A stretch of 57,958 nt of DNA. It comes from Pseudomonadota bacterium. GTDB lineage: Bacteria; Pseudomonadota; Alphaproteobacteria; Sphingomonadales; Sphingomonadaceae. The stretch is from NCBI GenBank assembly GCA_029779535.1, contig JAKPAG010000073.1:1-57958 (forward strand). The letters run 5' to 3'. The notes under the pieces were generated by a model, which saw only the letters and a list, made by a program, of their open reading frames with translations, had not been told where the DNA came from and made no database searches. This document shows, piece by piece, positions 8,982 through 18,609 of the stretch. The translations under genes were made by a program, and so were the position numbers. Position 1 is the stretch's first letter; the number at the start of each line of letters is the position of its first letter.

Positions 8982-9022
8982 GCCATTAGGTTGCATTCCG
9001 AAACAAGAATCGGGAGACAACC

Positions 9023-10135
9023 ATGACCTACACCGGCAAGCAGCTGACCACCCAGCTCGACGCGGACGGCACGCTGACCGTCCAGCTCAACGATCACAGC
9101 TGGGAAGCCCCCACCGGCACGCAGTTGCTGGTCAAGATCGAGGCCAGCCCGATCAACCCCTCGGACCTGGGCCTGCTGTTCGCCAGCGCCGATACCGACA
9201 ACGCCACTTACACCCCCGGCAAGGTGGTGGCCCGAATGCCCGATGGCGCCACCCGCGCCTTTGCAGCGCGCCACGGTATGGCCATGCCCGCCGGGAATGA
9301 GGCCGCCGGGATCGTGGTTGCCGCGGGCGAGGCCCCGGCCGCGCAGGCCCTGCTGGGCAAGCGCGTCGCCTGCGTGCCGGGCACGGCCTATGCAACCTAT
9401 GCCACCTGCGATGCCAGCATGGCATTTGCCGTGGATGACCATGTCACGGCGGAACAGGCCGCCAGCAGCTTCGTCAACCCGATGACCGCGCTGGGCTTTA
9501 CCGAAACGATGAAGCTCGAAGGCTATACCGGCCTGGTCCACGCCGCCGCCGCATCCAACCTGGGGCAGATGCTGGTGAAAATCTGCCAGGAAGACGGCAT
9601 TCCGCTGGTCAACATCGTGCGCAGCGCCGATCAGGTGAAGCTGCTGAAGGATCTGGGCGCGACCCACGTGCTCAATTCCACCGACGCCGATTTCATGGCC
9701 CAGCTGACCGATGCAATCCACGAAACCGGCGCGATGCTGGGCTTCGATCCGATCGGCGGCGGGACAATGGCCAGCCAGATGCTGACCGCGATGGAAGCCA
9801 GCGCCAGCCGAGGTGCGGCCTTCAGCCGGTATGGCTCGTCCACGCCGAAGAAGGTCTACATCTACGGCGCGCTGGACATCGGGCCGACGATCCTCAACCG
9901 CGCCTTCGGCCTGACCTGGGATCTGGGCGGCTGGCTGCTCACCCCGTTCATGATGAAGGCCGGCATGGAAGTGGTCGGGCGGATGCGCGCGCGGGTGATG
10001 AAGGACCTGACCACCACTTTCGCCAGCCACTATGCCCGGCGCGGCAGCCTTGAGGACATGCTGACCAAGGATGCCGTCGCCATGTACAACGCCCGCCGCA
10101 CCGGCGAGAAGTACCTGGTCACGCCGAACGGTTAA
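9023..10135 (+). CDS. Zinc-independent MDR-family oxidoreductase (quinone-reductase-like)
   Basis: A 370-residue protein with a GroES-like N-terminal domain (VKIEASPINPSDLGLL) and a Rossmann domain with a LVHAAAASNLGQML nucleotide loop. The structural-zinc cysteines of classical alcohol dehydrogenases are absent, as in NADPH:quinone reductases and enoyl reductases. The substrate cannot be told. A Shine-Dalgarno GGGAGA precedes the ATG. It stands alone between truA and the propeller-amidohydrolase gene. Confidence 0.82.
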   Translation: MTYTGKQLTTQLDADGTLTVQLNDHSWEAPTGTQLLVKIEASPINPSDLGLLFASADTDNATYTPGKVVARMPDGATRAFAARHGMAMPAGNEAAGIVVAAGEAPAAQALLGKRVACVPGTAYATYATCDASMAFAVDDHVTAEQAASSFVNPMTALGFTETMKLEGYTGLVHAAAASNLGQMLVKICQEDGIPLVNIVRSADQVKLLKDLGATHVLNSTDADFMAQLTDAIHETGAMLGFDPIGGGTMASQMLTAMEASASRGAAFSRYGSSTPKKVYIYGALDIGPTILNRAFGLTWDLGGWLLTPFMMKAGMEVVGRMRARVMKDLTTTFASHYARRGSLEDMLTKDAVAMYNARRTGEKYLVTPNG

Positions 10136-10229
10136 GCCGTTCGCCGCCCCGCCGATGCCGTTCGCAGAACCCGCCGTTGACGGACGGCGGGGCGCGGTGC
10201 TGTTTGCCCGCAACAGGGAGTCATGTCTT

Positions 10230-13200
10230 ATGAACCGTTCGATCCGCGCCGCCTCGCGCCTCGCGCTTGCCGTTGCCCTGGTGGGCACCGCCGCCCCCGC
10301 CCTGGCCCAGGATGCCAAGGACGCCCCCAAATGGGACGTCGCCGCCCCGCCGGGGATGAAGCTGCGCGTCATTCCGATCACGGTCGAGGAAGGCACCTGG
10401 ATGAACCTGGACGTCAGCCCCGACGGCCAGACCATCGCGTTTGACCTGCTGGGCGACATCTACACCCTGCCGATCACCGGCGGCACGCCGACCCGGATTG
10501 CCGAGGGGCTGCCCTATGAAACCCAGCCGCGCTTTTCGCCCGATGGCACGCGCATCGCCTTCACCTCGGACCGGGGCGGCGGCGACAACATCTGGATCAT
10601 GAACCGCGACGGCAGCGACAAGCGCCAGCTGACCAAGGAAAGCTTCCGCCTGCTCAACCAGCCGAGCTGGAGCCCGGACGGCCGCTTCATCACCGCCAAG
10701 AAGCATTTCACCACCGGCCGCTCGCTCGGCACGGGCGAAGTCTGGCTGTATCACGTCTCGGGCGGCGACGGGGTGCAACTGGTCAAGCGACCCAGCGAAC
10801 AGCACCAGAAGGAACTGGGCGAACCGATCTTCGCCCCCGACGGCAAGCACATCTACTTCACCCGCAACACCACGCCGGGGCCGATCTTCGAATATGCGCA
10901 GGACAGCAACACCCAGCTGTTCGACATCGAGCGCTATGACCTCGACACCGGCAAGACCGACAGCGTGATCGGCGGCGAAGGCGGCGCGGTGCGCCCCACC
11001 CCTTCGCCCGATGGCAAGAAGATCGCCTATGTCCGGCGCGAGCGGACCCAATCGAAGCTCTACATCCGCGATCTCGCCACGGGCGAGGACCGCAAGGTCT
11101 ATGACGCGCTGGATCAGGACGTGCAGGAAACCTGGGCCGTCACCGGGGTCTATCCCAACATGGCCTGGACGCCGGATTCGGCCAGCGTGGTGTTCTGGGC
11201 GGGCGGCAAGCTCAACCGGGTGGACCTCGCCTCGGGCAAGGCCAGCGTGATCCCGTTCAAGGTGGCCGATAGCCGCGCGGTGATCGATCCGCCCCGCCCG
11301 GCCGTGGCGGTTGCGCCCGACACCTTTGAAACCAGGATGCCGCGCGGCGCCACCGTATCGCCCGATGGCAAGGCGGTGGTGTTTGAAACGCTTGGCAAGC
11401 TGTGGATCAAGTCCACCGCCGGCGGCGAGGCCCGGCGGCTGACCAGCGACGCAGAGGCGATGGAAGCCTATCCGTCGTGGTCGGCAGACGGCAAGAAGAT
11501 CGCCTTTGTCCGCTGGACCGATGCCGGGCTGGGCCAGGTCCAGGTGATCGGCGCGGCCGGCGGCAAGGCGACCGCAATCACCCAGCAGGCCGGCCACTAT
11601 GCCCGCCCGCGCTTCTCGCCCGATGGCAAGACCGTGGTGTTCGAAAAGGACAGCGGCGGCTACCTCACCAGCCCGCGTGGCGGCGGGCAGCCGGGGATCT
11701 ACCGCGTGCCCGCCAGCGGCGGCGCGATGAGCCTGATCACCGACAATGGCCGCTCGCCGCAGTTCGGCGCTGACAACGACCGCCTGTTCGTGATCGAGGG
11801 CGACGCCAAGGAAAGTCGCCTGGTCAGCGTCGATCTCAACGGCGAAGCGCGCCGGGTCCATGCCAAGGGCGAGCTGGTCAACGATTTCCGCGTCTCGCCC
11901 GATGGGCAGTATCTGGCTTATCGCCAGAACTACCAGGCCTATGTCACGCCGCTGCTGCCCGGCACGCAGGAAGTGTCGCTCGGCACCAAGAGCGGCGCCC
12001 TGCCGGTGACCAAGGCCAGCGGTGACGGGGCGGACTGGATCCACTGGAGCGGCGATGGCCAGCGCCTGTACTGGACGCTTGGTCCCACGCTGTTCACTGC
12101 CCAGCGCGCGGCGATGTTCGCCTCGGCCCCGGCAGCCAAGGATGCCAAGACCCCCGCCTACCAGCCGCCGTCAAGCGGTCTGTCGTTGTCGATGAAGGTC
12201 ACGGCCGACAAGCCTGCCGGCCGCGTCGCGCTGGTCGGCGCGCGCGTGGTGACCATGGCCGGCGCCGATGGCGGGGCGATCGACGACGGCGTGGTGCTGG
12301 TCGAAGGCAATCGCATCAAGGCCGTGGGCAAGCGCGGCGAAGTGAGCATTCCCGCGGGCACCCCTACGCTGGACGCTACCGGCAAGACGATCATCCCCGG
12401 GCTGGTCGATGCCCATGCCCACGGCCCCTATGGCGTGGATGAGCTGACCCCGCAGGCCAACTGGGCGGAAATGGTCAATCTGGCGCTGGGCGTGACCACC
12501 CGGCACGATCCGTCGAGCAGCGCGCGCACCGTGTTCCCGGCGCTGGAAATGGTCCGTGCCGGCAAGATCATCGGCCCGCGCAGCTTCTCCACAGCCGAAA
12601 TCGTCTATGGCGCCAAGTCGGCCGGGGTCTATGCCCAGATCGACAGCTACGAGGATGCCCTCGCCCATGTCCGCCGCCTGAAGGCGCAGGGCGCGCACAG
12701 CCTCAAGAACTACAACCAGCCGCGCCGCGACCAGCGCCAGCAGGTCACCGCCGCCGCGATTGCCGAAGGGATGCGCTCGGTCGCCGAAGGCGGGTCGCTG
12801 TTCGGTTTCGACATGACGCTGATCGCCGATGGCAACACCACGGTTGAACACAACCTGCCGCTGGGCGTGTTCTATGACGACGTGCTGCAGTTCTTCAGCA
12901 AGTCGAAGACTGGCTATACCCCCACGCTGGTGGTCACCTATGGCGGCCCGGCGGGCGATCCGTACTGGCGCGCCCATACCGATGTGTGGAAGCACCCGCT
13001 GCTGCAAAAGCACGAGCCTTCGGCTCTGCTGACCGCGAACAGCGCGCGGCGCGTGATCGCCCCGGAAGAAGACTACCGCGACGACGACAGCGCGCGCGAA
13101 GCGGCCAAGCTGGCCCGGCTTGGCGTGCCGGTGGCGATCGGCGCACACGGCCAGGAAGCGGGCATCGCGGCGCACTGGGAGCTATGGTCGTTCGTGCGCG

Positions 13201-13532
13201 GGGGGATGACCCCGGTTGAAGCCTTGCGCGCAGGGACGATCGAAAGCGCGCGTTCGCTGGGCTATGACCAGGACATCGGTTCGCTCGAACCGGGCAAGCT
13301 GGCGGACCTGGTGGTGCTCGACGGCGATCCGACCAAGGACATCCGCAATTCGGACAAGGTTGCCAAGGTGATGCTGGGCGGCCGCCTCTATGACGCCGCG
13401 ACGCTGAACGAGGAACTGACCGGCACCCGCAAGCGTCCCGCCTACTGGTGGGAAGGCAAGGACGGCGCGAGCGGCTGGTCCGGCCCGGCCGGCGGCGGCA
13501 GCACCGCCCACGCGGACGAGGACGACGGGTAA
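10230..13532 (+). CDS. Secreted TolB-propeller and amidohydrolase fusion protein
   Basis: An 1100-residue protein. A signal peptide (residues 1-26, ALAQ cleavage) is followed by about 640 residues of TolB/WD40-like propeller with repeated SPDGxxIAF blades, then a metal-dependent amidohydrolase domain from about 715 to 1060: GLVDAHAHGPYG carries the first metal His-x-His, VEHNLPLGV, IGAHGQEAG and the closing EALRAGTIESARSLG with the TIM-barrel tail. Such fusions occur in sphingomonads, xanthomonads and Bacteroidetes; they are probably periplasmic dipeptidase or imidazolonepropionase-like hydrolases, substrate unknown. The start at 10230 follows an AGGGAG ribosome site; the upstream extension has no signal peptide. 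Confidence 0.9.
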   Translation: MNRSIRAASRLALAVALVGTAAPALAQDAKDAPKWDVAAPPGMKLRVIPITVEEGTWMNLDVSPDGQTIAFDLLGDIYTLPITGGTPTRIAEGLPYETQPRFSPDGTRIAFTSDRGGGDNIWIMNRDGSDKRQLTKESFRLLNQPSWSPDGRFITAKKHFTTGRSLGTGEVWLYHVSGGDGVQLVKRPSEQHQKELGEPIFAPDGKHIYFTRNTTPGPIFEYAQDSNTQLFDIERYDLDTGKTDSVIGGEGGAVRPTPSPDGKKIAYVRRERTQSKLYIRDLATGEDRKVYDALDQDVQETWAVTGVYPNMAWTPDSASVVFWAGGKLNRVDLASGKASVIPFKVADSRAVIDPPRPAVAVAPDTFETRMPRGATVSPDGKAVVFETLGKLWIKSTAGGEARRLTSDAEAMEAYPSWSADGKKIAFVRWTDAGLGQVQVIGAAGGKATAITQQAGHYARPRFSPDGKTVVFEKDSGGYLTSPRGGGQPGIYRVPASGGAMSLITDNGRSPQFGADNDRLFVIEGDAKESRLVSVDLNGEARRVHAKGELVNDFRVSPDGQYLAYRQNYQAYVTPLLPGTQEVSLGTKSGALPVTKASGDGADWIHWSGDGQRLYWTLGPTLFTAQRAAMFASAPAAKDAKTPAYQPPSSGLSLSMKVTADKPAGRVALVGARVVTMAGADGGAIDDGVVLVEGNRIKAVGKRGEVSIPAGTPTLDATGKTIIPGLVDAHAHGPYGVDELTPQANWAEMVNLALGVTTRHDPSSSARTVFPALEMVRAGKIIGPRSFSTAEIVYGAKSAGVYAQIDSYEDALAHVRRLKAQGAHSLKNYNQPRRDQRQQVTAAAIAEGMRSVAEGGSLFGFDMTLIADGNTTVEHNLPLGVFYDDVLQFFSKSKTGYTPTLVVTYGGPAGDPYWRAHTDVWKHPLLQKHEPSALLTANSARRVIAPEEDYRDDDSAREAAKLARLGVPVAIGAHGQEAGIAAHWELWSFVRGGMTPVEALRAGTIESARSLGYDQDIGSLEPGKLADLVVLDGDPTKDIRNSDKVAKVMLGGRLYDAATLNEELTGTRKRPAYWWEGKDGASGWSGPAGGGSTAHADEDDG

Positions 13533-13552
13533 GGCCAAGGCCGCCCTGCCCC

Positions 13553-13643
13553 AGGCGTCACCCCGGGCTTGACCTGGGGTGACGCCTCCCTGGCAAGGAG
13601 ACAGCGGCAGTCAAACAAGCTGGCCCCCGGATCACGCCCGGGG
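13553..13643. repeat. Two copies of a GTCACCCC palindromic intergenic element
   Basis: The first copy is a perfect 12-bp inverted repeat (AGGCGTCACCCC / GGGGTGACGCCT, 13553-13587, 11-base loop). A second, decayed copy (13625-13643, CCCCGG N7 CCGGGG followed by TGAC) lies 37 bases further on. Both share CCCCGG-N7-C(C/T)GGGGTGAC. I recall similar GTCACCCCGG palindromes between genes of many alphaproteobacteria. The first hairpin may also end transcription of the amidohydrolase gene. Confidence 0.6.
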
Positions 13644-13658
13644 TGACCGAGAAGCAGT

Positions 13659-14189
13659 CTATCGCGGCTTGGCGGAGAGCGCGTCCAGCCAGGCCAGCAG
13701 CGCCGCCTCGCCCCGGCTGTCGGCATTGCGCCATGACAGCGCATCGCGCTTGCTGTTGAGCCGCTTGCCCCGCGCGCCGATGGCGAACAGCGCGGGCGTG
13801 CTCTTGAGGGTCCGCACTTCGAACCGCGCTACCTCATCGAGGTTACGCCCCTGCCCGGTCTGCGGCTTGCCGACATCGATGAAGGTCACGGCAAAGCGCG
13901 TGCCGAACCGGGCCTTGAACGTCTCGCCGGTCAGCCAGCGAGCCAGCGCGCGGCTATCGTGGCACCAGTCGGCCCCGAACACGATCAGTGCGGTGCGCTG
14001 CCCCGCGGCGGCATCGGCCAGCGCCGCATCCACTGCCGCGCGGGCATCGGCTTCGGCTGGGTAGAAATGCGTGCCTGCTTCGGCCTTGTGCGACGTGGGC
14101 GCACACACTTCGGCCAAAGGCGCCGCCGCAGCGGGCGCGGCCTGCGGTGCCCCCGCCGCCAACAGCAGCGGCGCAAGGCACAGCGGCAT
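13659..14189 (-). CDS. Secreted thioredoxin-fold protein with a single active-site cysteine
   Basis: A 176-residue protein with a short hydrophobic N-terminus (signal peptide, about residues 1-23) and a thioredoxin fold: IVFGADWCHDSRALARWL holds the CxxC position as CHDS, so only the first cysteine remains, and the cis-Pro is in LKSTPALF. It would act in the periplasm as a monothiol or cofactor-binding protein rather than a normal disulfide exchanger. The gene begins 6 bases after the cobS stop on the same strand and is probably co-transcribed with it. Confidence 0.8.
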   Translation of the reverse strand: MPLCLAPLLLAAGAPQAAPAAAAPLAEVCAPTSHKAEAGTHFYPAEADARAAVDAALADAAAGQRTALIVFGADWCHDSRALARWLTGETFKARFGTRFAVTFIDVGKPQTGQGRNLDEVARFEVRTLKSTPALFAIGARGKRLNSKRDALSWRNADSRGEAALLAWLDALSAKPR

Positions 14190-14195
14190 CGCTGA

Positions 14196-15188
14196 TCAGG
14201 CCTTGCCGACCACGCTTTCGGGCAGGTCCTGCCCGAACACGCGCTGGTAGTATTCGGCCACCAGCATGCGTTCCGTCTCGTCGCACTTGTTAAGGAACGA
14301 GAGGCGGAAGGCGAAGCCCGGATCCTTGAAGATCGCGGTGTTCTGCGCCCAGGTGATCACGGTGCGCGGGCTCATCACGGTCGAGATGTCGCCGCCGATG
14401 AAGCCCTGGCGGGTCAGGTCGGCAACCTTGACCATCTTGTCCACAGTGTCGTCCGGCACGCCGGCGACCTTCTTCAGCACGATTTCGCTTTCGACCGCGG
14501 CGGGCAGATAGTTGAGGCCGACCACGATGTTCCAGCGGTCCATCTGGCCCTGGTTGATCGCCTGGGTGCCGTGGTAAAGCCCGCTGGTATCACCCAGGCC
14601 CACGGTGTTGGCCGTGGCGAACAGGCGGAAATACTTGTTCGGGCGGATCACCCGGTTCTGGTCAAGCAGGGTCAGCTTGCCTTCGGTTTCCAGCACGCGC
14701 TGGATCACGAACATCACGTCCGGGCGGCCGGCGTCGTATTCGTCGAACACCAGCGCCACCGGGTGCTGGAGCGCCCAGGGCAGCAGCCCTTCGCGAAATT
14801 CGGTGACCTGCAGGCCATCGCGCAGCACGATCGCATCGCGCCCGATCAGGTCGATGCGGCTGATGTGCGCGTCAAGGTTGATGCGGATGCACGGCCAGTT
14901 GAGGCGGGCGGCGACCTGTTCGATGTGGGTCGACTTGCCGGTGCCGTGATAGCCCTGGACCATCACGCGGCGGTTGAAGGCAAAGCCCGCCAGGATCGCC
15001 AGCGTGGTATCCGGATCGAACACATAGGTGTCATCGCGGTCGGGCACGCGTTCGTCGGCCACCGAGAAGGCCGGGACCTTCATGTCGATGTCGATGCCGA
15101 AGGTTTCGCGCACGTCGAGCAGCAGATCAGGTTCCGCCAGGACGGTGTTGCTACGGGTGTCGAGCTGGATATCAGGGATCTGGGTCAT
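14196..15188 (-). CDS. cobS: Cobaltochelatase subunit CobS (AAA+ ATPase)
   Basis: A 330-residue MoxR-class AAA+ protein with Walker [10 protein letters not shown], Walker [16 protein letters not shown] and the family-typical [20 protein letters not shown]. CobS forms a ring with CobT that drives cobalt insertion by CobN. Neither cobT nor cobN is in the window. An in-frame ATG at 15197 exists, but the likely -10 box (15199-15204) almost touches it, so I favour 15188. Related genomes keep cobS near J-domain and bolA genes, both of which lie within 4 kb. Confidence 0.88.
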   Translation of the reverse strand: MTQIPDIQLDTRSNTVLAEPDLLLDVRETFGIDIDMKVPAFSVADERVPDRDDTYVFDPDTTLAILAGFAFNRRVMVQGYHGTGKSTHIEQVAARLNWPCIRINLDAHISRIDLIGRDAIVLRDGLQVTEFREGLLPWALQHPVALVFDEYDAGRPDVMFVIQRVLETEGKLTLLDQNRVIRPNKYFRLFATANTVGLGDTSGLYHGTQAINQGQMDRWNIVVGLNYLPAAVESEIVLKKVAGVPDDTVDKMVKVADLTRQGFIGGDISTVMSPRTVITWAQNTAIFKDPGFAFRLSFLNKCDETERMLVAEYYQRVFGQDLPESVVGKA

Positions 15189-15198
15189 CGCGGACATT

Positions 15199-15227
15199 CG
15201 CCTAACCGGGCCGGCGCCGCCGTGCAA
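15199..15227 (-). promoter_or_regulatory. Putative promoter of cobS
   Basis: Minus strand: -35 TTGCAC, 17-base spacer, -10 TAGGCG, then 10 bases to the ATG at 15188. The spacing allows a leader of only a few bases and rules out the upstream ATG at 15197 as start if the promoter is real. Confidence 0.45.
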
Positions 15228-15273
15228 CAGGGTTTGCGTTGCAATCTGCGACTCGAATTGCGGGAAACGCCGT

Positions 15274-16974
15274 TCAGGCGCTGGCGGCGGCCCGCGCAGT
15301 GGCGAAATCGGTGGCGCGGCAGGCGCGGTCCCGGCCATCGGCCTTGGCACGGTAGAGCGCCGAATCGGCCAGCCGGTAAAGCCGCTTCCAGTCTTCGGCG
15401 GTGGTCACCCAGCCATCGGCAAAGCCCAGGCTGACGGTCGCGCGGATGCCGAATGGCATGGCGTGCTGCCGGACCGTTTCAAGGATGCGTTCGGGTGGGC
15501 AGTCCTGCATCCGCGCCAGTGGCACCAGCAGGGCAAATTCCTCGCCGCCCAGCCGCACGGCCAGGCTTTCGGGCGGGCGCAGGTCCTGCAGCAGGCGGGC
15601 CACCGCGCACAGCACTTCATCGCCGATGTCATGGCCGACGCGGTCGTTGATCGCCTTGAACCGGTCAATGTCAACCAGCAGCAGGCGGTGCGGCTGGTCG
15701 CGCCCGATCGCCAGGTCAAGGAACGCGCGGCGGTTGAGCAGGCCGGTCAGCGGATCGGAATTGGCCAGCCGAATCGCGCTGCGCTCGCCGACGCGGGCCT
15801 TGTCGCGCTCGGCGCTCAATTCGCGCAGACGGGTGACGATCAGCAGAGTGGAAAGCAGCGATTCGACCGACAGGGCGATCATGTTGCCGTTGTCCAGCCA
15901 GAAGCTGTAGGGAACCAGCCCCAGCCCATGGGCCGCACGGACCAGCGAGGCGGCAACCGGCGCGCTCCACGCCAGCACGAACAGCCAGAAATGCCGGACC
16001 CGCGCCTGCCAGGCCTGGACCATCACCGGGACCAGCAAGCCCAGCCAGATCGCGCCGGACAGGAAATAGGCATTGTCGAGCAGGTGGCCCAGAACCGGGG
16101 CATAGGCGGCAAAGGCCAGGCTGATCGCCAGCGTGGTCCCGCCCATCAGATTGATCCAGCGGCGCAGCCGGGCCGACAGGACCTCGGCCCCGAAGAAATC
16201 GACGATGAACCGGAACGCCGCCAGCCCAGCCAGGACCAGCACGACATAGTTGATCCGCATCCGGTCGTTGTTGTCGAGCGCGGGAACGGCCAGCAGCAAC
16301 GCGCCCGAGGAACTGAAGGTATAGGCCGCCAGCGCCCCGACCATCGCGCAGTAATGCAGCTGGAAGCGGTGCCGCAGCGCCGACCACAGCGCCAGGTTGT
16401 AGATCACCAGCGCCAGCGCCAGCCCGCCGAACGCGGCATAGAGCGCGATCAGCCAGGCCTGCTCGCGCGCGGCCTCGCTGCGCCGGACCAGCGACACCCC
16501 TTGCAGCACGCCCCGCCAGTTGGCGCTGCCGCGGATTTCGACATAGGCCCCCACCAGCGGCGCGGCGCGCGGGGGCACGGGAAATTCAAACATCGCCCCG
16601 AGCGTCATGTAGCGCGCGGCGCTGCGCGAATCCCACTCGATCCGGGCGCTGGTGCCATCGCCGTAGCGCAGCATGATCCACTCGGCCTTCTGCCACAGGC
16701 TGGAATGGCGCAGGACCAGCGGATCGGCCGGGTTCGAGCGCTGCGGCGCAAAATCCAGCCGCACGCCGAAATCGCCGGCGCCCAGGGCATGGGGATCGCT
16801 CGCGCAGGCCACCGGCGTGGCCTGGGCAATCAGCCGCTCGGCCGAAGTCGCGCCCGCCTCCAGCGGGAACACGCAGGTGCCAACCGGCACGCGGGCATGC
16901 GCCGTCGTGCCCGCGCCCAGCGCAAGCAACAGCACGGCCAGCATCCGCAGGACCTGGGGCAACACCTTCTCCAT
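15274..16974 (-). CDS. 7TM sensor diguanylate cyclase (7TMR-DISM and GGDEF)
   Basis: A 566-residue protein: signal peptide (about 1-25), a periplasmic domain to about residue 165, seven membrane segments (about 170-375), a short coiled linker, then a GGDEF domain starting at [12 protein letters not shown] with the active loop GGEEF (a functional variant). It should make cyclic-di-GMP in response to an extracytoplasmic signal. I chose the ATG at 16974 (AAGGCAGGG upstream); the frame stays open to a TTG at 16995. It is divergent from the SRPBCC gene. Confidence 0.9.
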   Translation of the reverse strand: MEKVLPQVLRMLAVLLLALGAGTTAHARVPVGTCVFPLEAGATSAERLIAQATPVACASDPHALGAGDFGVRLDFAPQRSNPADPLVLRHSSLWQKAEWIMLRYGDGTSARIEWDSRSAARYMTLGAMFEFPVPPRAAPLVGAYVEIRGSANWRGVLQGVSLVRRSEAAREQAWLIALYAAFGGLALALVIYNLALWSALRHRFQLHYCAMVGALAAYTFSSSGALLLAVPALDNNDRMRINYVVLVLAGLAAFRFIVDFFGAEVLSARLRRWINLMGGTTLAISLAFAAYAPVLGHLLDNAYFLSGAIWLGLLVPVMVQAWQARVRHFWLFVLAWSAPVAASLVRAAHGLGLVPYSFWLDNGNMIALSVESLLSTLLIVTRLRELSAERDKARVGERSAIRLANSDPLTGLLNRRAFLDLAIGRDQPHRLLLVDIDRFKAINDRVGHDIGDEVLCAVARLLQDLRPPESLAVRLGGEEFALLVPLARMQDCPPERILETVRQHAMPFGIRATVSLGFADGWVTTAEDWKRLYRLADSALYRAKADGRDRACRATDFATARAAASA

Positions 16975-17154
16975 CCCTGCCTTACGTAACGTCAACAGGC
17001 CAAGAAGGCGTTAATGCGCGGCCCGGTTACTGTGCCCTGTTTTCAATGGGTCACGGCCTCAGGCACGCCGACGCGATTAACCCCGTTATGAGAGGGCATT
17101 GCGCCCGGCGCAGGCGGGCCTATCCTCTGTCGCCGAAGTGGAGAGAGGAACCCG

Positions 17155-17595
17155 ATGTACGAGCTGTCCGTTACCCGCCTGGTCGATGCCGATCCCGCCA
17201 AAGCCTGGGACGTGCTGGTCAACCGCGCCAACGAATGGTGGTGCCCCAAGCCGTGGCGGGCCGAAGTGGACTGGGGGCCGCGCCGCCCGGGCGGATCGAC
17301 CCACACCGTGATGCACGGCCCCGAGGGCGAGCGGAACGAACATTCCGGCTTCATCCTCGCCTGGGACGAAGGCCGCCGCATCGCCGTGACCGACGCGATC
17401 GAGGGTGACCTTGAGCCGGCCGGGCCGTTCATGCTGGGGATCTGGGAAGTGACCGCCGAAGGCAGCGGCACCCGCTTTACCGGGCGCGCCCGGCACTGGA
17501 CCCGCGAAAGCATGGCCCACCACCGCGAAATGGGCTTCGAGCAAGGCTGGGGGATCATGGCCGACCAGTTCAAGGCGCTGTGCGAGGCGGGGTGA
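17155..17595 (+). CDS. SRPBCC (AHSA1/START-like) family protein
   Basis: A 146-residue single-domain protein. VDADPAKAWDVLVN and the closing EQGWGIMADQFKALCEAG match the helix-grip fold of activator-of-Hsp90-like/polyketide cyclase proteins, which bind hydrophobic ligands. The ligand is not predictable. A Shine-Dalgarno AGAGAGGA precedes the ATG. Its stop overlaps the GTG of the next gene by 4 bases. Confidence 0.82.
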   Translation: MYELSVTRLVDADPAKAWDVLVNRANEWWCPKPWRAEVDWGPRRPGGSTHTVMHGPEGERNEHSGFILAWDEGRRIAVTDAIEGDLEPAGPFMLGIWEVTAEGSGTRFTGRARHWTRESMAHHREMGFEQGWGIMADQFKALCEAG

Positions 17596-18056
17596 CCACG
17601 CCCATGCCCCGGATCTGGCTGCAACTGACGCTGCTGTGCGGCGCGCTGGACGCGGCCTGGGCCAGCCTGGTCGGCGTTGTCCACGCTGGCAGCGATCCGG
17701 GCGCGCTGTGGCGCGGCGTGGCGGCCGGCCCGCTTGGCGATGCGGCGCGCGGCTGGGGCGCAGGCGGCGCGGTGCTGGGGCTGGCGGTGCATTTCGCGCT
17801 CATGGCCGTGATGGTTGCGGGCGGGCTGCTGCTGGCCCGCCGCACCATGCTGGGCGCGGTTTCGCCGTGGAAGGCGGGCGCGCTTTATGGGGTCGCGCTG
17901 TACACCGTGATGTACGGACTGGTGCTGCCCTGGCGGTTCGGCATGGCGTTTCCCGATCCCGACCGGCTGCGGACGGCGCTGACCCTGTTCCCGCACGTGG
18001 CCCTGGTGGGCATTCCGGTGTTCTGGCTGGTCAGGCGAAAGCCGCAGCCTTCCTGA
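17592..18056 (+). CDS. Small membrane protein, four predicted membrane segments
   Basis: A 154-residue hydrophobic protein from the GTG at 17592, which overlaps the previous stop (GTGA); an ATG at 17604 is an alternative start. Segments are predicted near residues 8-28, 60-85, 90-112 and 132-148. I do not recognise the family. Coupling with the SRPBCC gene suggests joint action. Its 3' end overlaps the convergent J-domain gene by 26 bases. Confidence 0.75.
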   Translation: MTTPMPRIWLQLTLLCGALDAAWASLVGVVHAGSDPGALWRGVAAGPLGDAARGWGAGGAVLGLAVHFALMAVMVAGGLLLARRTMLGAVSPWKAGALYGVALYTVMYGLVLPWRFGMAFPDPDRLRTALTLFPHVALVGIPVFWLVRRKPQPS

Positions 18057-18609
18057 GCAGCTGGTAAGCGTCGATCACCCCCTGCAGGCGCAGTTCGAAG
18101 CTGCGATCCCCGCCGTTGCGATCGGGGTGGTAGCGCCGCACCAGTTCCAGATAGCGCGCCCGCAGTGCCTTGCGGTCGGCATCGAGCGGCAGCCCCAGCA
18201 CGTCGAGCGCGCGGCGCTCGTCCGGCGTCACCGCGCGGCCATCGCCGCGCTGCGCGGGCCGGCGCGCCCGGGCGCGCTGGCTGATCGCCTCAAGCGGATC
18301 GCTGAAATCAGCCCAGCGCGGGGCCTGGTCGACCCCCGCCGTGGGGGAAAAGGCCCGCGTTTCGCGCTCCCAGCCGTGGACCGGGTTTTGCGCGCGCAGG
18401 ATTTCCTCGGGCGTCATCCCGGCGAACCAGTCATATCCGGCGTTGAATTCGCGCACGTGTTCGAGGCAGAACCAGCGGTAATCGCCCGGCCCGTCAAAGC
18501 CGGGACGGCGCGGACCGGGTGCGCGAAATTCGCCCGCTTCCTGGCAGCCGGGCCGCTCGCAGCGCCGCCCCGTGCCGCTGACGCGGCCATGGAAACGGTC
18601 ACCGGACAT
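18031..18609 (-). CDS. J-domain (DnaJ-like) protein with an N-terminal zinc-finger-like segment
   Basis: A 192-residue protein. The C-terminal 60 residues are a J domain with the HPD motif in VRRYHPDRNGGDRSF, so it can stimulate an Hsp70. The N-terminal part holds CERPGCQ and YRWFCLEHVREFN, a conserved CxxxxC ... CxxH arrangement. This type of J protein is found next to cobS and bolA in alphaproteobacteria. It overlaps the upstream minus-strand gene by 11 bases and the convergent membrane gene by 26. Confidence 0.87.
   Translation of the reverse strand: MSGDRFHGRVSGTGRRCERPGCQEAGEFRAPGPRRPGFDGPGDYRWFCLEHVREFNAGYDWFAGMTPEEILRAQNPVHGWERETRAFSPTAGVDQAPRWADFSDPLEAISQRARARRPAQRGDGRAVTPDERRALDVLGLPLDADRKALRARYLELVRRYHPDRNGGDRSFELRLQGVIDAYQLLRKAAAFA

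Noticed and set aside
15197..15197. Alternative cobS start at 15197
   Set aside because: The likely -10 box ends two bases away, so the ATG would not be within the transcript.
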